Below are positions 24,734-33,957 of a stretch of DNA of 63,900 bases, one piece after another. Origin of the DNA: JAKPCT01 sp029553165 (lineage in GTDB: Bacteria; Bacillota; UBA4882; UBA8346); assembly GCA_035359995.1 (NCBI GenBank), contig DAORZT010000008.1:1-63900 (forward strand). The letters run 5' to 3'. The notes under the pieces were generated by a model, which saw only the letters and a list, made by a program, of their open reading frames with translations, ran no database searches and had not been told where the DNA came from. How positions within the stretch are numbered: position 1 is the stretch's first letter; the number at the start of each line of letters is the position of its first letter. The position numbers were made by a program, and so were the translations under genes.

Positions 24734-25795
24734 TTAAAAAACCCCCCAGAAAACTTTATTAATCTCTGTTTCATCATAAGCCTGTTTTAAAAATGTCAAT
24801 AATGAATTGCGATTATTAATATTATAAATGTATGATTTTAACGCTTTAAACGAACCGGTAATTTGATATTTCCCCATCTTGGCGGGGATAAAAACTGACT
24901 CTGGGACATCAATTGGTAACGAGCCTGCAGCACTTGTTAGCGTAGCGGTCCCTTCAATAAAAGTATACAGACAAAAACAATCACCGGTGGCGTTTTCAAA
25001 AACATCGCCATCAACTTCATATAACTCAACAATAAAATAGGGATTAACTGTAAGGACGCTTCTGGCAACTTCCGAATTTAGATTCAGCTTCAGTCCCTTT
25101 GATTTAAACAGCTGTTGATTATCAAAGTCAATCACTTCCAGTGCTTTATCAATATGTAATGGGCGTTTATTGCCATTGGCATCGGTCCGGTTATAATCAT
25201 AAACCCGGTAAGTTGCATTGGAACTCTGCTGAATCTCGACTAATACAATCCCGGCTCCCAAAGCATGAACCACGCCAGCCGGAATAAAGATGACGTCACC
25301 GGCAAATACCTCCATATACTGCAACTGTTCTTCAATTTGCTCCGCTTTAATCGCCTGGCGGAACACTTCCTTAGTTACTCCCGGTTTTAAATTGTAAACA
25401 ATCTCTGCTCCCGGCTCGGCACTGATGATATACCACATCTCCGTCTTTCCAAATTCACCGGCTTCATTTTGAGCCGCGTATTCATCATCCGGGTGGACTT
25501 GGACTGATAATTGCTGATTGGCATCGATTAACTTTACTAAGAGCGGAAACCTCATGAGGTACTGTTCAGCGACCAGCTCACCAACTGCTGCTTTACCATA
25601 TTTCATTAAATAATCATTGAGGATTAACCCGGCTTCCGGACCGTTTGAAATCACACTAAGTCCGTCAGGATGGGCCGAGACTTCCCAACTCTCGGCAATA
25701 ATCCCCTGAGGCAGCTTCCGGCCTAACTTTTCAAGATTACGTCCACCCCACAGATAATCTTTATAAACCGGTTGAAACTTTAACGGATAAAGCAA
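24734..25795 (-). CDS. manA: Class I mannose-6-phosphate isomerase
   Basis: 353 residues. A cupin enzyme starting LKFQPVYKDYLWGGRNLEKLGR, with the zinc-site segment QQLSVQVHPDD near residue 95, KTEMWYII, and VFIPAGVVHALGAGIVLVEIQQSSNATYRVYDY. It interconverts mannose 6-phosphate and fructose 6-phosphate in the cytosol, feeding mannose catabolism or GDP-mannose synthesis. The start codon is TTG, 7 bases after AAGGAGG. Neighbours are unrelated by sequence, so it appears to be a single gene. Confidence 0.95.
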   Translation of the reverse strand: MLYPLKFQPVYKDYLWGGRNLEKLGRKLPQGIIAESWEVSAHPDGLSVISNGPEAGLILNDYLMKYGKAAVGELVAEQYLMRFPLLVKLIDANQQLSVQVHPDDEYAAQNEAGEFGKTEMWYIISAEPGAEIVYNLKPGVTKEVFRQAIKAEQIEEQLQYMEVFAGDVIFIPAGVVHALGAGIVLVEIQQSSNATYRVYDYNRTDANGNKRPLHIDKALEVIDFDNQQLFKSKGLKLNLNSEVARSVLTVNPYFIVELYEVDGDVFENATGDCFCLYTFIEGTATLTSAAGSLPIDVPESVFIPAKMGKYQITGSFKALKSYIYNINNRNSLLTFLKQAYDETEINKVFWGVF

Positions 25796-25872
25796 TCAAG
25801 TACCTCCTTAAAATGAAAGATAATTAATTGTCCCTCAAATATATTAATATATTAGATTGATTTTTTATTACT

Positions 25873-26529
25873 TCAATTTATTCCAAAAATCCTAAATAAA
25901 AAATCGGTTATCACAATGGTGACCTCCGCAATCGGGAAAAAGTTAATTTGAGTGATATTTTCAGCAATAATAATTAAAATAAAAATCATACTCCCATAAC
26001 GCAATAATCCTTCTTTAAAACCAGCATACCGTCCCGGGATAAATACCGAGATCAGATGCGAACCATCGAGTGGAGGAATTGGCAGCATGTTAAAGACGGC
26101 TAATACGACATTAATGATAATAAAATAAAATAACATCCGTGCAAAATAGGGTTGAAAATTTTCAATCTGAATCCAACTCAAATCTACCGACAACATTAGT
26201 TTAAGTAAAAATACAAAAAATACCGCTGCCAGGATATTAGAGATTGGTCCGGCGATTGAGACCAGGATTTCATCACGGCGGGACTTTTTAAAAGCCCGGG
26301 GATCAATCTGTACCGGTTTGGCCCAACCAAAACCAGCAACCAACAGCATTAGAAAACCAATTGGATCAATGTGGGCAACCGGATTTAAGGTTAAACGCCC
26401 CTGTCTTTCTGGAGTGTCATCGCCAAGCTTCGTTGCTGTCAAAGCATGAGAAAACTCGTGAATTGCAAGCCCAAAAAGAATTGCCGGTAACTTAAGTATT
26501 AACTCTGCTAAATCGAGATTCTGAAACAA
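25873..26529 (-). CDS. Site-2 protease family membrane metalloprotease (M50, YwhC-like)
   Basis: 218 residues with about six membrane segments. The zinc motif is HEFSHALTA near residue 24, the partner motif NPVAHIDPIGFLMLL follows near residue 50, and NMLPIPPLDGSHL near residue 150 supplies the distal N-x-x-P-x-x-x-L-D-G motif. This is the small PDZ-less group found widely in Bacillota, whose substrates are unknown. Located in the cytoplasmic membrane. Confidence 0.93.
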   Translation of the reverse strand: MFQNLDLAELILKLPAILFGLAIHEFSHALTATKLGDDTPERQGRLTLNPVAHIDPIGFLMLLVAGFGWAKPVQIDPRAFKKSRRDEILVSIAGPISNILAAVFFVFLLKLMLSVDLSWIQIENFQPYFARMLFYFIIINVVLAVFNMLPIPPLDGSHLISVFIPGRYAGFKEGLLRYGSMIFILIIIAENITQINFFPIAEVTIVITDFLFRIFGIN

Positions 26530-26612
26530 TTTATCTCCTCCTGTTTGCTATGGCTAATCAACTAAACTAAAATAATTGTAACACTTTTTCTAAGAAAAAC
26601 CAATTTATTATA

Positions 26613-26636
26613 AACAAAAAAGCCCCGTAGGGCTTT
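26613..26636 (-). terminator. Intrinsic terminator after the cohesin lipoprotein locus
   Basis: An AAAGCCC/GGGCTTT stem followed by TTTTTTG on the minus strand, 26 bases past the stop at 26662. Confidence 0.85.
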
Positions 26637-26661
26637 GTTAATATACAAGTAAATCTAATTT

Positions 26662-27235
26662 TTACTTAACAACTACCGCTGCCGGCTTATAATAGACATA
26701 ATGCCAGACATTCTCTTTCACTTTTCCATTCTCATAAATAATAGTATGGAAACTTCCCCGTTCCCCATTTTCCGCAATTAATTGGTAATTACCAGGTACA
26801 GCATCATCTTTAACCTTCATCTTTACTGTAACAAATAGTCCATCACTTGTTACAAAACTGTCTTCCGGAGTATAAGTTAAAGTGATAATTCCTATTTTTC
26901 CAGCATAATAATTAAATTCTGACAGGTCCGTGACCATTGAAGCCGGAGTTAAATTCACAAATTCTAAAACGTTAGAATCATAGTTGATCGAAAAAGATAA
27001 AGCATTAATGCCTTTTTCAGGTAGCCGCGTTATTTATTACCGGCACATCAAAAACAGAGCTCCGTGAAACAATAAATTGATCGTTATAACCAAGAGACAC
27101 TTGGATGGTAGGATCATTACCAACTTGAGGTCCTGGATTTGAAGTTTTGGATTTGCTTGAACCGCCGCATCCTGCAATAGTTAATGCTAAAACCAGACAC
27201 AAACAGATTAGAACACTATTCCGAAACAATTTCAT
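26662..27235 (-). pseudogene. Cohesin-domain lipoprotein gene with a +1 frameshift
   Basis: The 5' part (from ATG at 27235) codes for a lipoprotein signal with the lipobox TIAGCGG and a linker, then VSLGYNDQFIVSRSSVFDVPVINNAAT before a stop at 27017. One base further on, another frame continues without a start codon: LPEKGINALSFSINYD, then NLTPASMVTDLSEF and GIITLTY to the stop at 26662. Joined, about 190 residues make a signal peptide plus one cohesin-like beta-sandwich. A single-base insertion near 27018-27035 explains the break; a sequencing error cannot be excluded. The locus has its own terminator. Cohesin domains bind dockerins in surface complexes; no dockerin is visible here. Confidence 0.75.
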
Positions 27236-27339
27236 ACCGATAATCCCCCTCCCAATTAATCTTTTTTAACAATAACCCAATCAACAAGCGATGTCAAGAC
27301 ATTATTTCCCAGTCAAATTAGCTCATTTTATTATCCAAA

Positions 27340-27798
27340 TTAAACCGGTTTACGCTTCAACAGATAAGTCCGAGGAGCAAATCCAAACTGACGGTAGAAC
27401 GGCAATGCTGCTTCATTGCCAACTGCCACCTCGATTAGAATCTCAGTTACTCCAACTGCTGCAAACCATTCCAGCGAACGTTTCATCAAAGTTCTCCCGA
27501 TCCCCAATTTCCGGTATTCTGCTTCAATATAAATTGAATCAATTTCTCCGCGGCCATCTTCATGAAGCGATGCAATACAGTAGCCAATAATCCGACCTAA
27601 ACTGGTTTCCTCGGCAACATAAATTTTAATCGCTTTTTTATTTTTCATAAGTTTCTGTTGACGTTGCTCAAAGGTTGTCGTCGCAAAGTCATTTTTAAAA
27701 TCACTTGCCCGTTCATAATGGTGGATTCGCAGTTTCTCCCATAACGGTCTAAGCTGTTCTACTTCCGAGAAAGGAATCTCTTTATAATTTATAGTCAT
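27340..27798 (-). CDS. GNAT family N-acetyltransferase
   Basis: 152 residues. The acetyl-CoA motif A is IDSIYIEAEYRKLGIGRTLMKRSLEW near residue 95, and motif B includes EVAVGNEAALPFYRQFGFAPRTYLLKRK. The substrate is unknown. I use the ATG at 27798 after GGAGG; the frame is open to 27873. Gene order with the CPBP protease (about 79 bases upstream) suggests cotranscription. Confidence 0.92.
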   Translation of the reverse strand: MTINYKEIPFSEVEQLRPLWEKLRIHHYERASDFKNDFATTTFEQRQQKLMKNKKAIKIYVAEETSLGRIIGYCIASLHEDGRGEIDSIYIEAEYRKLGIGRTLMKRSLEWFAAVGVTEILIEVAVGNEAALPFYRQFGFAPRTYLLKRKPV

Positions 27799-27876
27799 AA
27801 TAGCCTCCGCTCCTATCAACAACATAATATCTTCAATACCGCCACAACGTTTGATCATGAGTTCCTGAATCATTCT

Positions 27877-28752
27877 TTACCTGTCTTGATTAACCTTTAG
27901 TTTATTGATCCTCAAAAAGACAACTATAACCCCTATCAAGACAATAATTCCGGTAATGCTTGTCTCCGGTCCAAATGTAGTCCCGGGAATTCCTACCCAT
28001 AATTTGGGACCGGTAATCTTAGTTACTAAAAAAACAGCTTCATTGGCATTGATTCCGGTAAGTCCCAACAAATAATACTCCATCAGATTCCAGGCAAAAT
28101 GGATTCCTACAGGTGCCCATAAACTCCGATTCGTTACAAAGCTCATTGCAATTAAAATCGCTGCCAAAGTATGGGATATTACCACAAAAATCAAATCCGT
28201 CCCGGCAATTCCCGGATTTAACAGATGAACTAATGCAAAGATAACGGATGAGACAATGACTGCCATTTTCAGATTCAAAAACTTTTCAAACATTTGCAGC
28301 AGGTAGCCACGAAAAAAAAGTTCTTCAGTTACCGCTACCGCTGCCATATAACCCACCGCCAATGAAAAATCTTTCAAGATTGAAACCCAATCCCGTTCAT
28401 TCCATGCAAATCCTTTAATCTCCATCCAACCGCATGTGAGTACAATTATCAAAAAAGTGAACATAATTGATGTCCCAACCATTAATCCGGTCAACAACTC
28501 CCTGCCGGAATTTTTATTAACTTTAAGGCCGCATTCCTGTAAACCAATACTGCCTAATACCCGGTTTGAAACTGCTATTGCTGTCACTACAACCAACAAC
28601 AAGGCCAACTCACTGAGCAACTCTTTGATCTGTAAATCTTGTAACTGCAAAGTTTTAAACACGATCCCCGTAATAAATATTCCAATAAACAGAATCAACA
28701 GAAACAAAATCAGAAACAAAACAATCTTGAATGCCGGATGTAAATTTTTCAT
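27877..28752 (-). CDS. CPBP family intramembrane glutamic protease-like protein
   Basis: 291 residues, about eight membrane segments. The CPBP (Abi/CAAX) motifs are EELFFRG at about residue 145, FALVHL at about 180 and HFAWNLMEYY near 230, giving the catalytic Glu-Glu and His residues. Related proteins process prenylated proteins or bacteriocins; the role here is unknown. The ATG at 28752 follows GGAAGGTG; a TTG five codons earlier is less likely. It starts 4 bases after the hisJ stop and so is probably in the same operon. Confidence 0.92.
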   Translation of the reverse strand: MKNLHPAFKIVLFLILFLLILFIGIFITGIVFKTLQLQDLQIKELLSELALLLVVVTAIAVSNRVLGSIGLQECGLKVNKNSGRELLTGLMVGTSIMFTFLIIVLTCGWMEIKGFAWNERDWVSILKDFSLAVGYMAAVAVTEELFFRGYLLQMFEKFLNLKMAVIVSSVIFALVHLLNPGIAGTDLIFVVISHTLAAILIAMSFVTNRSLWAPVGIHFAWNLMEYYLLGLTGINANEAVFLVTKITGPKLWVGIPGTTFGPETSITGIIVLIGVIVVFLRINKLKVNQDR

Positions 28753-28756
28753 GTTT

Positions 28757-29605
28757 TCACCTTCCAACCTTGCCAGTTTCTAAACTGACCGTAGTCCACT
28801 TACTATTGAGTAAAACTTGTTGTTCCTGATAACCAACTTCCCTTAACAAAGCTTTAGCTTCATCAAACCAACCATCAATCATTTCCGGAGAATGAGCATC
28901 AGAATTAAGCACAATCGGAATCTTCAGCTTACTGCACTCCCTTAAGATCCAGGGGCTTGGGTAAGGTTCGGACAGATATCCTCTTAAAATTCCACCCGTA
29001 TTTACCTCCAAAATAGATCCCGAATCAGCTATAACTTTCAAGGTTTCAAGGACAATTCTTTGATACCACTTTTCCCGTTCCGAGAAAAACTGCTCGTTTT
29101 GGTTGTTCTTTTTGATGATATCGAAATGACCAATGATGGTTGGCTGAACCTCAGTAACCATCTCCCTGACTAAACGGTAGTATTCGGTGACAAACTCTTG
29201 AATCTCCCCCTGAAAATAATCCAGCGTCTGTTCAAAATCTGCCTTACTGCCATCAATACTTAAATATTGTTGTCTTTCAAAATCAGCAATAAAATGGATT
29301 GAACCAATACAGTAGTCCCATTGATACTGCGCAAACAGATTATGGGTATTGTTTGAAAAGTAGTCGATTTCTAGCCCTTGATAAACTTCAATCTGATTTT
29401 GATACTTGATCTTTAAAGCATTAATTGTTGTATAATACCGCTGCGCTCGATCAGCAGGCATTGTCCAGTCACAATCAAACGGGACCGGTGCGTGAGAAGA
29501 GAAACCGAGAGCTTGAAAGCCTTTGGCAAGTGCGGCTTGAATAAAAGCTTCCGGTTCCTGTTGACCGTCACAGAAATAACAATGAGTATGATAATTGGTT
29601 GCCAT
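28757..29605 (-). CDS. hisJ: Histidinol-phosphatase, PHP family (HisJ)
   Basis: 282 residues. PHP-domain metal ligands are visible: NYHTHCYFCDG (HxH), GLEIDYF, CIGSIHFI, IIGHFDII and LNSDAH near the C-terminus. This matches the HisJ/HisK histidinol-phosphatases, which release phosphate from histidinol phosphate in histidine synthesis. No other his genes are in the window. It is first of a likely three-gene unit with CPBP and GNAT, just downstream of the flagellar operon terminator. Confidence 0.9.
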   Translation of the reverse strand: MATNYHTHCYFCDGQQEPEAFIQAALAKGFQALGFSSHAPVPFDCDWTMPADRAQRYYTTINALKIKYQNQIEVYQGLEIDYFSNNTHNLFAQYQWDYCIGSIHFIADFERQQYLSIDGSKADFEQTLDYFQGEIQEFVTEYYRLVREMVTEVQPTIIGHFDIIKKNNQNEQFFSEREKWYQRIVLETLKVIADSGSILEVNTGGILRGYLSEPYPSPWILRECSKLKIPIVLNSDAHSPEMIDGWFDEAKALLREVGYQEQQVLLNSKWTTVSLETGKVGR

Positions 29606-29696
29606 AATCCACCTCTTTTAACCTGGATTCTATTATTTTACAACTATCGTGGTTCAGATACAATAACAAACCGCTTAATTTAGTGTTCTTTCTTGA

Positions 29697-29735
29697 CCAA
29701 AAAATAAGAGCTGCTTGATTCATTTTGCAAGCAGC
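29697..29735 (-). terminator. Intrinsic terminator of the flagellar operon
   Basis: A GCTGCTTG/CAAGCAGC stem followed by TCTTATTTTTT on the minus strand, 20 bases after the MotE-like stop. Confidence 0.8.
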
Positions 29736-29757
29736 CCATTAGTTCTTTTAATAACAG

Positions 29758-30306
29758 TTAATTGTTATTGACCTGACTTTGCGTCAGCTTTATTACATAT
29801 TCAGCTGGTAAGTTTTCCATAATCTTAATTACTTGTGACGAACGAAGTTGATTAAAGATTAGAATCGTAGTTTCTACCGGTAACTCTCTAATAACTACTG
29901 CCGCTTTATCAGGCTTCATTCCACCAACCATTGCCAAATACTTACGGTGATCATCCGGCGTTACATCAGTAGCAGTTTTAGCAGTATCCCGTTTTAACTG
30001 TTGTCGTTCCCAATTTAATTTTTCAGTTTCAAAACTCTTAATTCTTTTATCTAACTCCGCTTCTGATTGGCTCAATCTTTCTTGCAACGCTTGGAGTTCA
30101 GCTTCTTTCTTTTTTAATACCTCACTCCGCTTTTTTCCAAGTTCATAATTTTGAGCTACATCCTTTAACTCCGGTAACGAACTAACCGCACTCAAAGCTA
30201 ATTTATTGATCTCCCAGAACCCAATCAGGTCCCCTACCCAGATACCGAGGACCAAAACCACCAGTAAAGCAATTACCGTCAAAATACCTAAAAAGTAACG
30301 AACCAC
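29758..30306 (-). CDS. MotE-like flagellar protein (TM, coiled coil, MgtE_N-like domain)
   Basis: 182 residues. One N-terminal membrane segment (VIALLVVLVLGIWVGDLIG), a coiled coil at about 50-110 (KKKEAELQALQERLSQSEAEL), then a C-terminal helical MgtE N-terminal-like domain (YLAMVGGMKPDKAAVVIRELPVETTILIFNQLRSSQVIKIMENL). This is the layout of MotE/YlxF-type proteins encoded after fliJ, thought to assist motor or export assembly. It is the last gene of the flagellar operon, 16 bases after fliJ. Confidence 0.82.
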   Translation of the reverse strand: MVRYFLGILTVIALLVVLVLGIWVGDLIGFWEINKLALSAVSSLPELKDVAQNYELGKKRSEVLKKKEAELQALQERLSQSEAELDKRIKSFETEKLNWERQQLKRDTAKTATDVTPDDHRKYLAMVGGMKPDKAAVVIRELPVETTILIFNQLRSSQVIKIMENLPAEYVIKLTQSQVNNN

Positions 30307-30322
30307 TTCTCCGGCTCCCTCC

Positions 30323-30778
30323 TCAATCAGTTGTTTCCTGGTGAATAAACCGGGTTGTCCCTAATTCATCCAGGAATTCCGTCTCCTGCTTTAGCTCTGC
30401 TGATTTATATTCCTCATAAGCTTTTTCTTTAAGCTTTTCAACTATTTTCTTCTCCTTAGTCGCTTCAATCAGGTTTTGCCGCGCTTTGGCCAAATCTTCG
30501 TTGCAACGATCAATTCTCGCGTAATCTTCTACTAATAATTGGTTTAGTTTGTTCAAATAATTATGATAATAAGTTGCTAAATTCAAATCAAGACGTTGTT
30601 TTTGCAAATTTTCCTGATACATTGCAGTCGTTTCGGCAATCTCTGCCTGACGACGCTTCAGTTGCCGCAAAGCTTCCTCCAAGCGGAGTTCTGCCTGACG
30701 CAATTCCCGTTTCCGTAGATCCTCCAGCCTGGTCCTTACTTTTAAAACCGTCTCTAACTTAAACTTAAACTTCTTCAT
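30323..30778 (-). CDS. fliJ: Flagellar export chaperone FliJ
   Basis: 151 residues, almost entirely coiled coil, beginning FKLETVLKVRTRLEDLRKRELRQAELRLEEAL as in FliJ. It is part of the soluble ATPase complex of the flagellar type III export apparatus, escorting chaperones and stimulating FliI. Position directly after fliI (14-base overlap) supports the call because FliJ sequences are poorly conserved. Confidence 0.9.
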   Translation of the reverse strand: MKKFKFKLETVLKVRTRLEDLRKRELRQAELRLEEALRQLKRRQAEIAETTAMYQENLQKQRLDLNLATYYHNYLNKLNQLLVEDYARIDRCNEDLAKARQNLIEATKEKKIVEKLKEKAYEEYKSAELKQETEFLDELGTTRFIHQETTD

Positions 30779-32111
30779 TGTCGAGGTTTCCGCCCATCAT
30801 CGTAATCAACTGGGAAACGGTAGCAGCATACGATATCTTCTCTTCAACACCCTGCCGTAAAAAATCATTGATTGTCGAAATCATATCGATCGCACTGTCG
30901 ATCTGGGGATTACTGCCTCTAGAATAAGCTCCGATATTAATCAAATCCTGATTGTTACGATATGTTGCCAGGTTATTTCGCAACTCTCCTGCCGTCCGTA
31001 AGTGTTCTTGGGAAACCAACTCAACCATCAGACGGCTGACACTGGCTAAAACATCAATTGCCGGATAATGATTCAAATGCGCTAATTCCCGTGATAAAAC
31101 AATATGTCCGTCTAAGATACCACGTACAGCGTCCGCAATCGGCTCATTCATATCATCGCCTTCGACCAGGACGGTGTATAACCCTGTGATACTTCCTTGG
31201 TCAGCTGTTCCCGAACGTTCCAAGAGCCGTGGTAACATTGCAAAAACTGATGGCGTATAACCACGGGTGGTTGGTGGTTCTCCAACAGCTAAACCTACTT
31301 CCCGTTGCGCCATTGCAAAGCGGGTTACCGAATCCATCATCAGCATTACGTCATAACCGCGATCCCGGAAATACTCGGCAACAGCCGTTGCTACCATTGC
31401 GCCTTTGATCCGGACCAATGCCGGTTGATCCGAAGTCGCCACCACCACCACCGAACGTGCCAACCCTTCAGGTCCTAAATCCCGCTCTAAAAAGTCACGG
31501 ACTTCACGCCCCCGTTCACCAATCAATCCGATTACATTGATATCCGCATCAGTATTCCGGGCGATCATTCCCAACAATGTACTCTTTCCAACACCACTAC
31601 CCGCAAAGATACCTACCCTTTGTCCCCGGCCACAGGTAAGCAGTCCGTCAATCGCTTTGATCCCCAACGCCAGTGGGGCATTAATTCTTTTTCTGGTCAA
31701 TGGATTCGGCGGATTGGCATTGAGTGGGTAAAACTGCCCCGATAATAATGGACCTTTTTGATCCATCGGATTACCCAATCCATCTAAGACCCGGCCCAGA
31801 AGCCCTTCACCAACCTCAACCCGTAATTGCTGACCGGAAGCGATAATCTCGCAGCCCGGACTGATTCCGGTCATCTCACCCAGGGGCATCAAAATTACCC
31901 GCCCCGATTTAAAACCCACAACTTCAGACGGTAATAATTCACCGTCTTTAGTCTTGATCAAACAATATTCACCCATATTAACCGCCGGACCATCCCCTTC
32001 AATGGTTAAACCCAGTATTTGGCTGACTTTTCCGGTACATTTAATCGAAGCGGTTGATTCGACTATTGGGATGTAGTTTGCAGCTGCAAATGGTGGAATT
32101 ATCCTACTCAT
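30765..32111 (-). CDS. fliI: Flagellum-specific ATP synthase FliI
   Basis: 448 residues of the F1-beta-like export ATPase. Walker A is FAGSGVGKSTLLGMI near residue 170, Walker B is VMLMMDSVTRFA, and the signature PSVFAMLPRLLERSG with VLVEGDDMNEPIAD follows. It hydrolyses ATP at the export gate in the cytosol, with FliH as regulator and FliJ as stalk. The start overlaps the fliH stop (ATGA), indicating translational coupling. Confidence 0.97.
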   Translation of the reverse strand: MSRIIPPFAAANYIPIVESTASIKCTGKVSQILGLTIEGDGPAVNMGEYCLIKTKDGELLPSEVVGFKSGRVILMPLGEMTGISPGCEIIASGQQLRVEVGEGLLGRVLDGLGNPMDQKGPLLSGQFYPLNANPPNPLTRKRINAPLALGIKAIDGLLTCGRGQRVGIFAGSGVGKSTLLGMIARNTDADINVIGLIGERGREVRDFLERDLGPEGLARSVVVVATSDQPALVRIKGAMVATAVAEYFRDRGYDVMLMMDSVTRFAMAQREVGLAVGEPPTTRGYTPSVFAMLPRLLERSGTADQGSITGLYTVLVEGDDMNEPIADAVRGILDGHIVLSRELAHLNHYPAIDVLASVSRLMVELVSQEHLRTAGELRNNLATYRNNQDLINIGAYSRGSNPQIDSAIDMISTINDFLRQGVEEKISYAATVSQLITMMGGNLDNEEV

Positions 32112-32917
32112 CTTAATTGACCCACTTTAAGCAGTTCGGTTAGTATTTTTTCCAACTGGATTTGCAATCGGGCATCGACATTACCTTGTTCTGACTCAAT
32201 ATAACAACCACCTGCAGCTATATTAGGATCGGCTTCAATCTGGATTGGTTTCGGCTCCGAGAAAACGCTCTGCAAATCGGCTAAGTTTTGGTCCGTTAAA
32301 GATTTCAAACTGTCCGGATGGATTCTGACCTTAATTTTGTTAGCGCCGGCAATCTTCGCCAACGCCTGTTTGGCGACCGCGGTCTGAACTTGAGCAGTGT
32401 TTGACTGCAACTCCATTCCAATGATCTTCTCCGCTATTTTTTGAGCTAACTTTAGGAGTTCGGTCTCCGAATCCAAGATTCGCCTTTCCCGTTCCAATTC
32501 AGCTTCATTTAATAATAATAAAGCAGCCATGAGTTGAGCATTCAATTCTTGTCTGATTTGGGACAAACCTTCCTCTTTCCCCTGCGCAAATCCTTCCTGA
32601 CGGGCATTGTCTTTAATAGTATCAACTTGAAGCTTAGCTTCAGCCAGTAATTGTTCGACTTGATTGCGGGCTGAATCCAACAGTTGCGCTGCTTCATTCT
32701 GCGCATTTTGAATAATCTCTTCGGCTACCTTGGGTGGATCAACCGGTGGTTCGACAGGTTCTAACTCCACTACTGTTTCTATATCAACTTCATTGTCATC
32801 CTGATCAGAGACTTCATCATTAATATTATTATTATTAAAAAAGGCAACCTCACTAATCGGCTCCAGCCGGCATGGAAGCGCCTCGATACAATCTTCGGAT
32901 TTAAATATCCTAGACAA
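32108..32917 (-). CDS. fliH: Flagellar assembly protein FliH
   Basis: 269 residues. An acidic N-terminal stretch and linker precede a coiled coil (ILDSETELLKLAQKIAEKIIGMEL) and the C-terminal vacuolar-ATPase E-like domain (KVRIHPDSLKSL; IEADPNIAAGGCYIESEQGNVDARL). It binds FliI and holds it inactive until docked at the export gate. TTG start inside the end of fliG, with GGAGGATGAG upstream; 8-base overlap. Confidence 0.93.
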   Translation of the reverse strand: MSRIFKSEDCIEALPCRLEPISEVAFFNNNNINDEVSDQDDNEVDIETVVELEPVEPPVDPPKVAEEIIQNAQNEAAQLLDSARNQVEQLLAEAKLQVDTIKDNARQEGFAQGKEEGLSQIRQELNAQLMAALLLLNEAELERERRILDSETELLKLAQKIAEKIIGMELQSNTAQVQTAVAKQALAKIAGANKIKVRIHPDSLKSLTDQNLADLQSVFSEPKPIQIEADPNIAAGGCYIESEQGNVDARLQIQLEKILTELLKVGQLR

Positions 32918-33920
32918 TCATCTCATCCTCCTTACTACGGGAGATTACTAATTCGCCAGAATCCTCCAATTGCCTGATAATATTAACAATCTTCTGCTGG
33001 GCTTCTTCAACATCCCGCAAACGAACCGGTCCCATCATCTCCATATCTTCCTTCAACATTTCGGCAGCACGTTTTGACATATTCTTCATTATCAAATCAC
33101 GGACCTCATCACTGGCAGTTTTTAGTGCCAGACCAAGATCTTTAACGTCGACTTCACGCAAGAAACGCTGTACTGAACGGTTATCAAGTGCCGTAACATC
33201 TTCAAAGACAAACATTCGACTCTTAATCTCATCAGCCAGTTCCGGATCTTCTTCAGCTAATGCTTCCAAAATTGTCTTTTCAGTACCACGATCAACCCGG
33301 TTTAAGATCTCAACCATTGGTTCAATACCACCAGCAATTGTAAAGTCATGCATTACAAATGAAGATAATTTCTTCTCCAACACCTGTTCGACTTCTCTTA
33401 AAACCTCCGGGGAAGTCCGGTCCATAATCGCAATTCGTCTCGCTACCTCTACCTGTTGCAATGGTGGTAAGGCTGACAAAATGATCGCTGCCTGTTCTGG
33501 TCGTAAATACGCCATCACCAGTGCAATAGTTTGCGGATGCTCATTTTGTAAGAAGTTCAATAACTGGCTTGGTTCAGTTTTACGTGCAAAATCAAAGGGT
33601 CGAATCTGTAATGACGCAGTCAGTTTCCCAATAATATCTTTTGCTTTCTGAGAACCAAGCGCTTTCTCCAAAATTTCGCGTGCATAATCAATACCACCAG
33701 TGACAATATATTCTTGGGCAACACAGATCTGGAGAAACTCGTCAATGACACGGTCCTTGATTTCAGCAGTAACTCGTTTTAAGTTAGCAATCTCCATTGT
33801 CAACTCTTCAATCTCATCTTCACGCAATGATTTCATAACTTTAGATGATACCTCAGAGCCAAGCGAGATCATCAGTATTGCTGCCTTCTGTTTTCCAGTC
33901 AACTCTTGTGAACGCGCCAC
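32910..33920 (-). CDS. fliG: Flagellar motor switch protein FliG
   Basis: 336 residues. N-terminal domain (TGKQKAAILMISLGSEVSSKVMKSL), middle domain with the EHPQT motif (FLQNEHPQTIALVMAYL) near residue 125, and the C-terminal torque-generating domain (FEDVTALDNRSVQRFLREVDVKDLGLALK). It forms the rotor ring that contacts the stator. GTG start with GGAG 7 bases upstream; it follows fliF. Confidence 0.97.
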   Translation of the reverse strand: MARSQELTGKQKAAILMISLGSEVSSKVMKSLREDEIEELTMEIANLKRVTAEIKDRVIDEFLQICVAQEYIVTGGIDYAREILEKALGSQKAKDIIGKLTASLQIRPFDFARKTEPSQLLNFLQNEHPQTIALVMAYLRPEQAAIILSALPPLQQVEVARRIAIMDRTSPEVLREVEQVLEKKLSSFVMHDFTIAGGIEPMVEILNRVDRGTEKTILEALAEEDPELADEIKSRMFVFEDVTALDNRSVQRFLREVDVKDLGLALKTASDEVRDLIMKNMSKRAAEMLKEDMEMMGPVRLRDVEEAQQKIVNIIRQLEDSGELVISRSKEDEMIV

Positions 33921-33957
33921 AGTATCACTCCATCTTATTTACCAAAATTTCATTTTA

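Noticed and set aside
27015..27040. Programmed +1 frameshift in the cohesin lipoprotein
   Set aside because: There is no CUU slippery codon or internal Shine-Dalgarno at a suitable distance; a simple one-base insertion explains it better.
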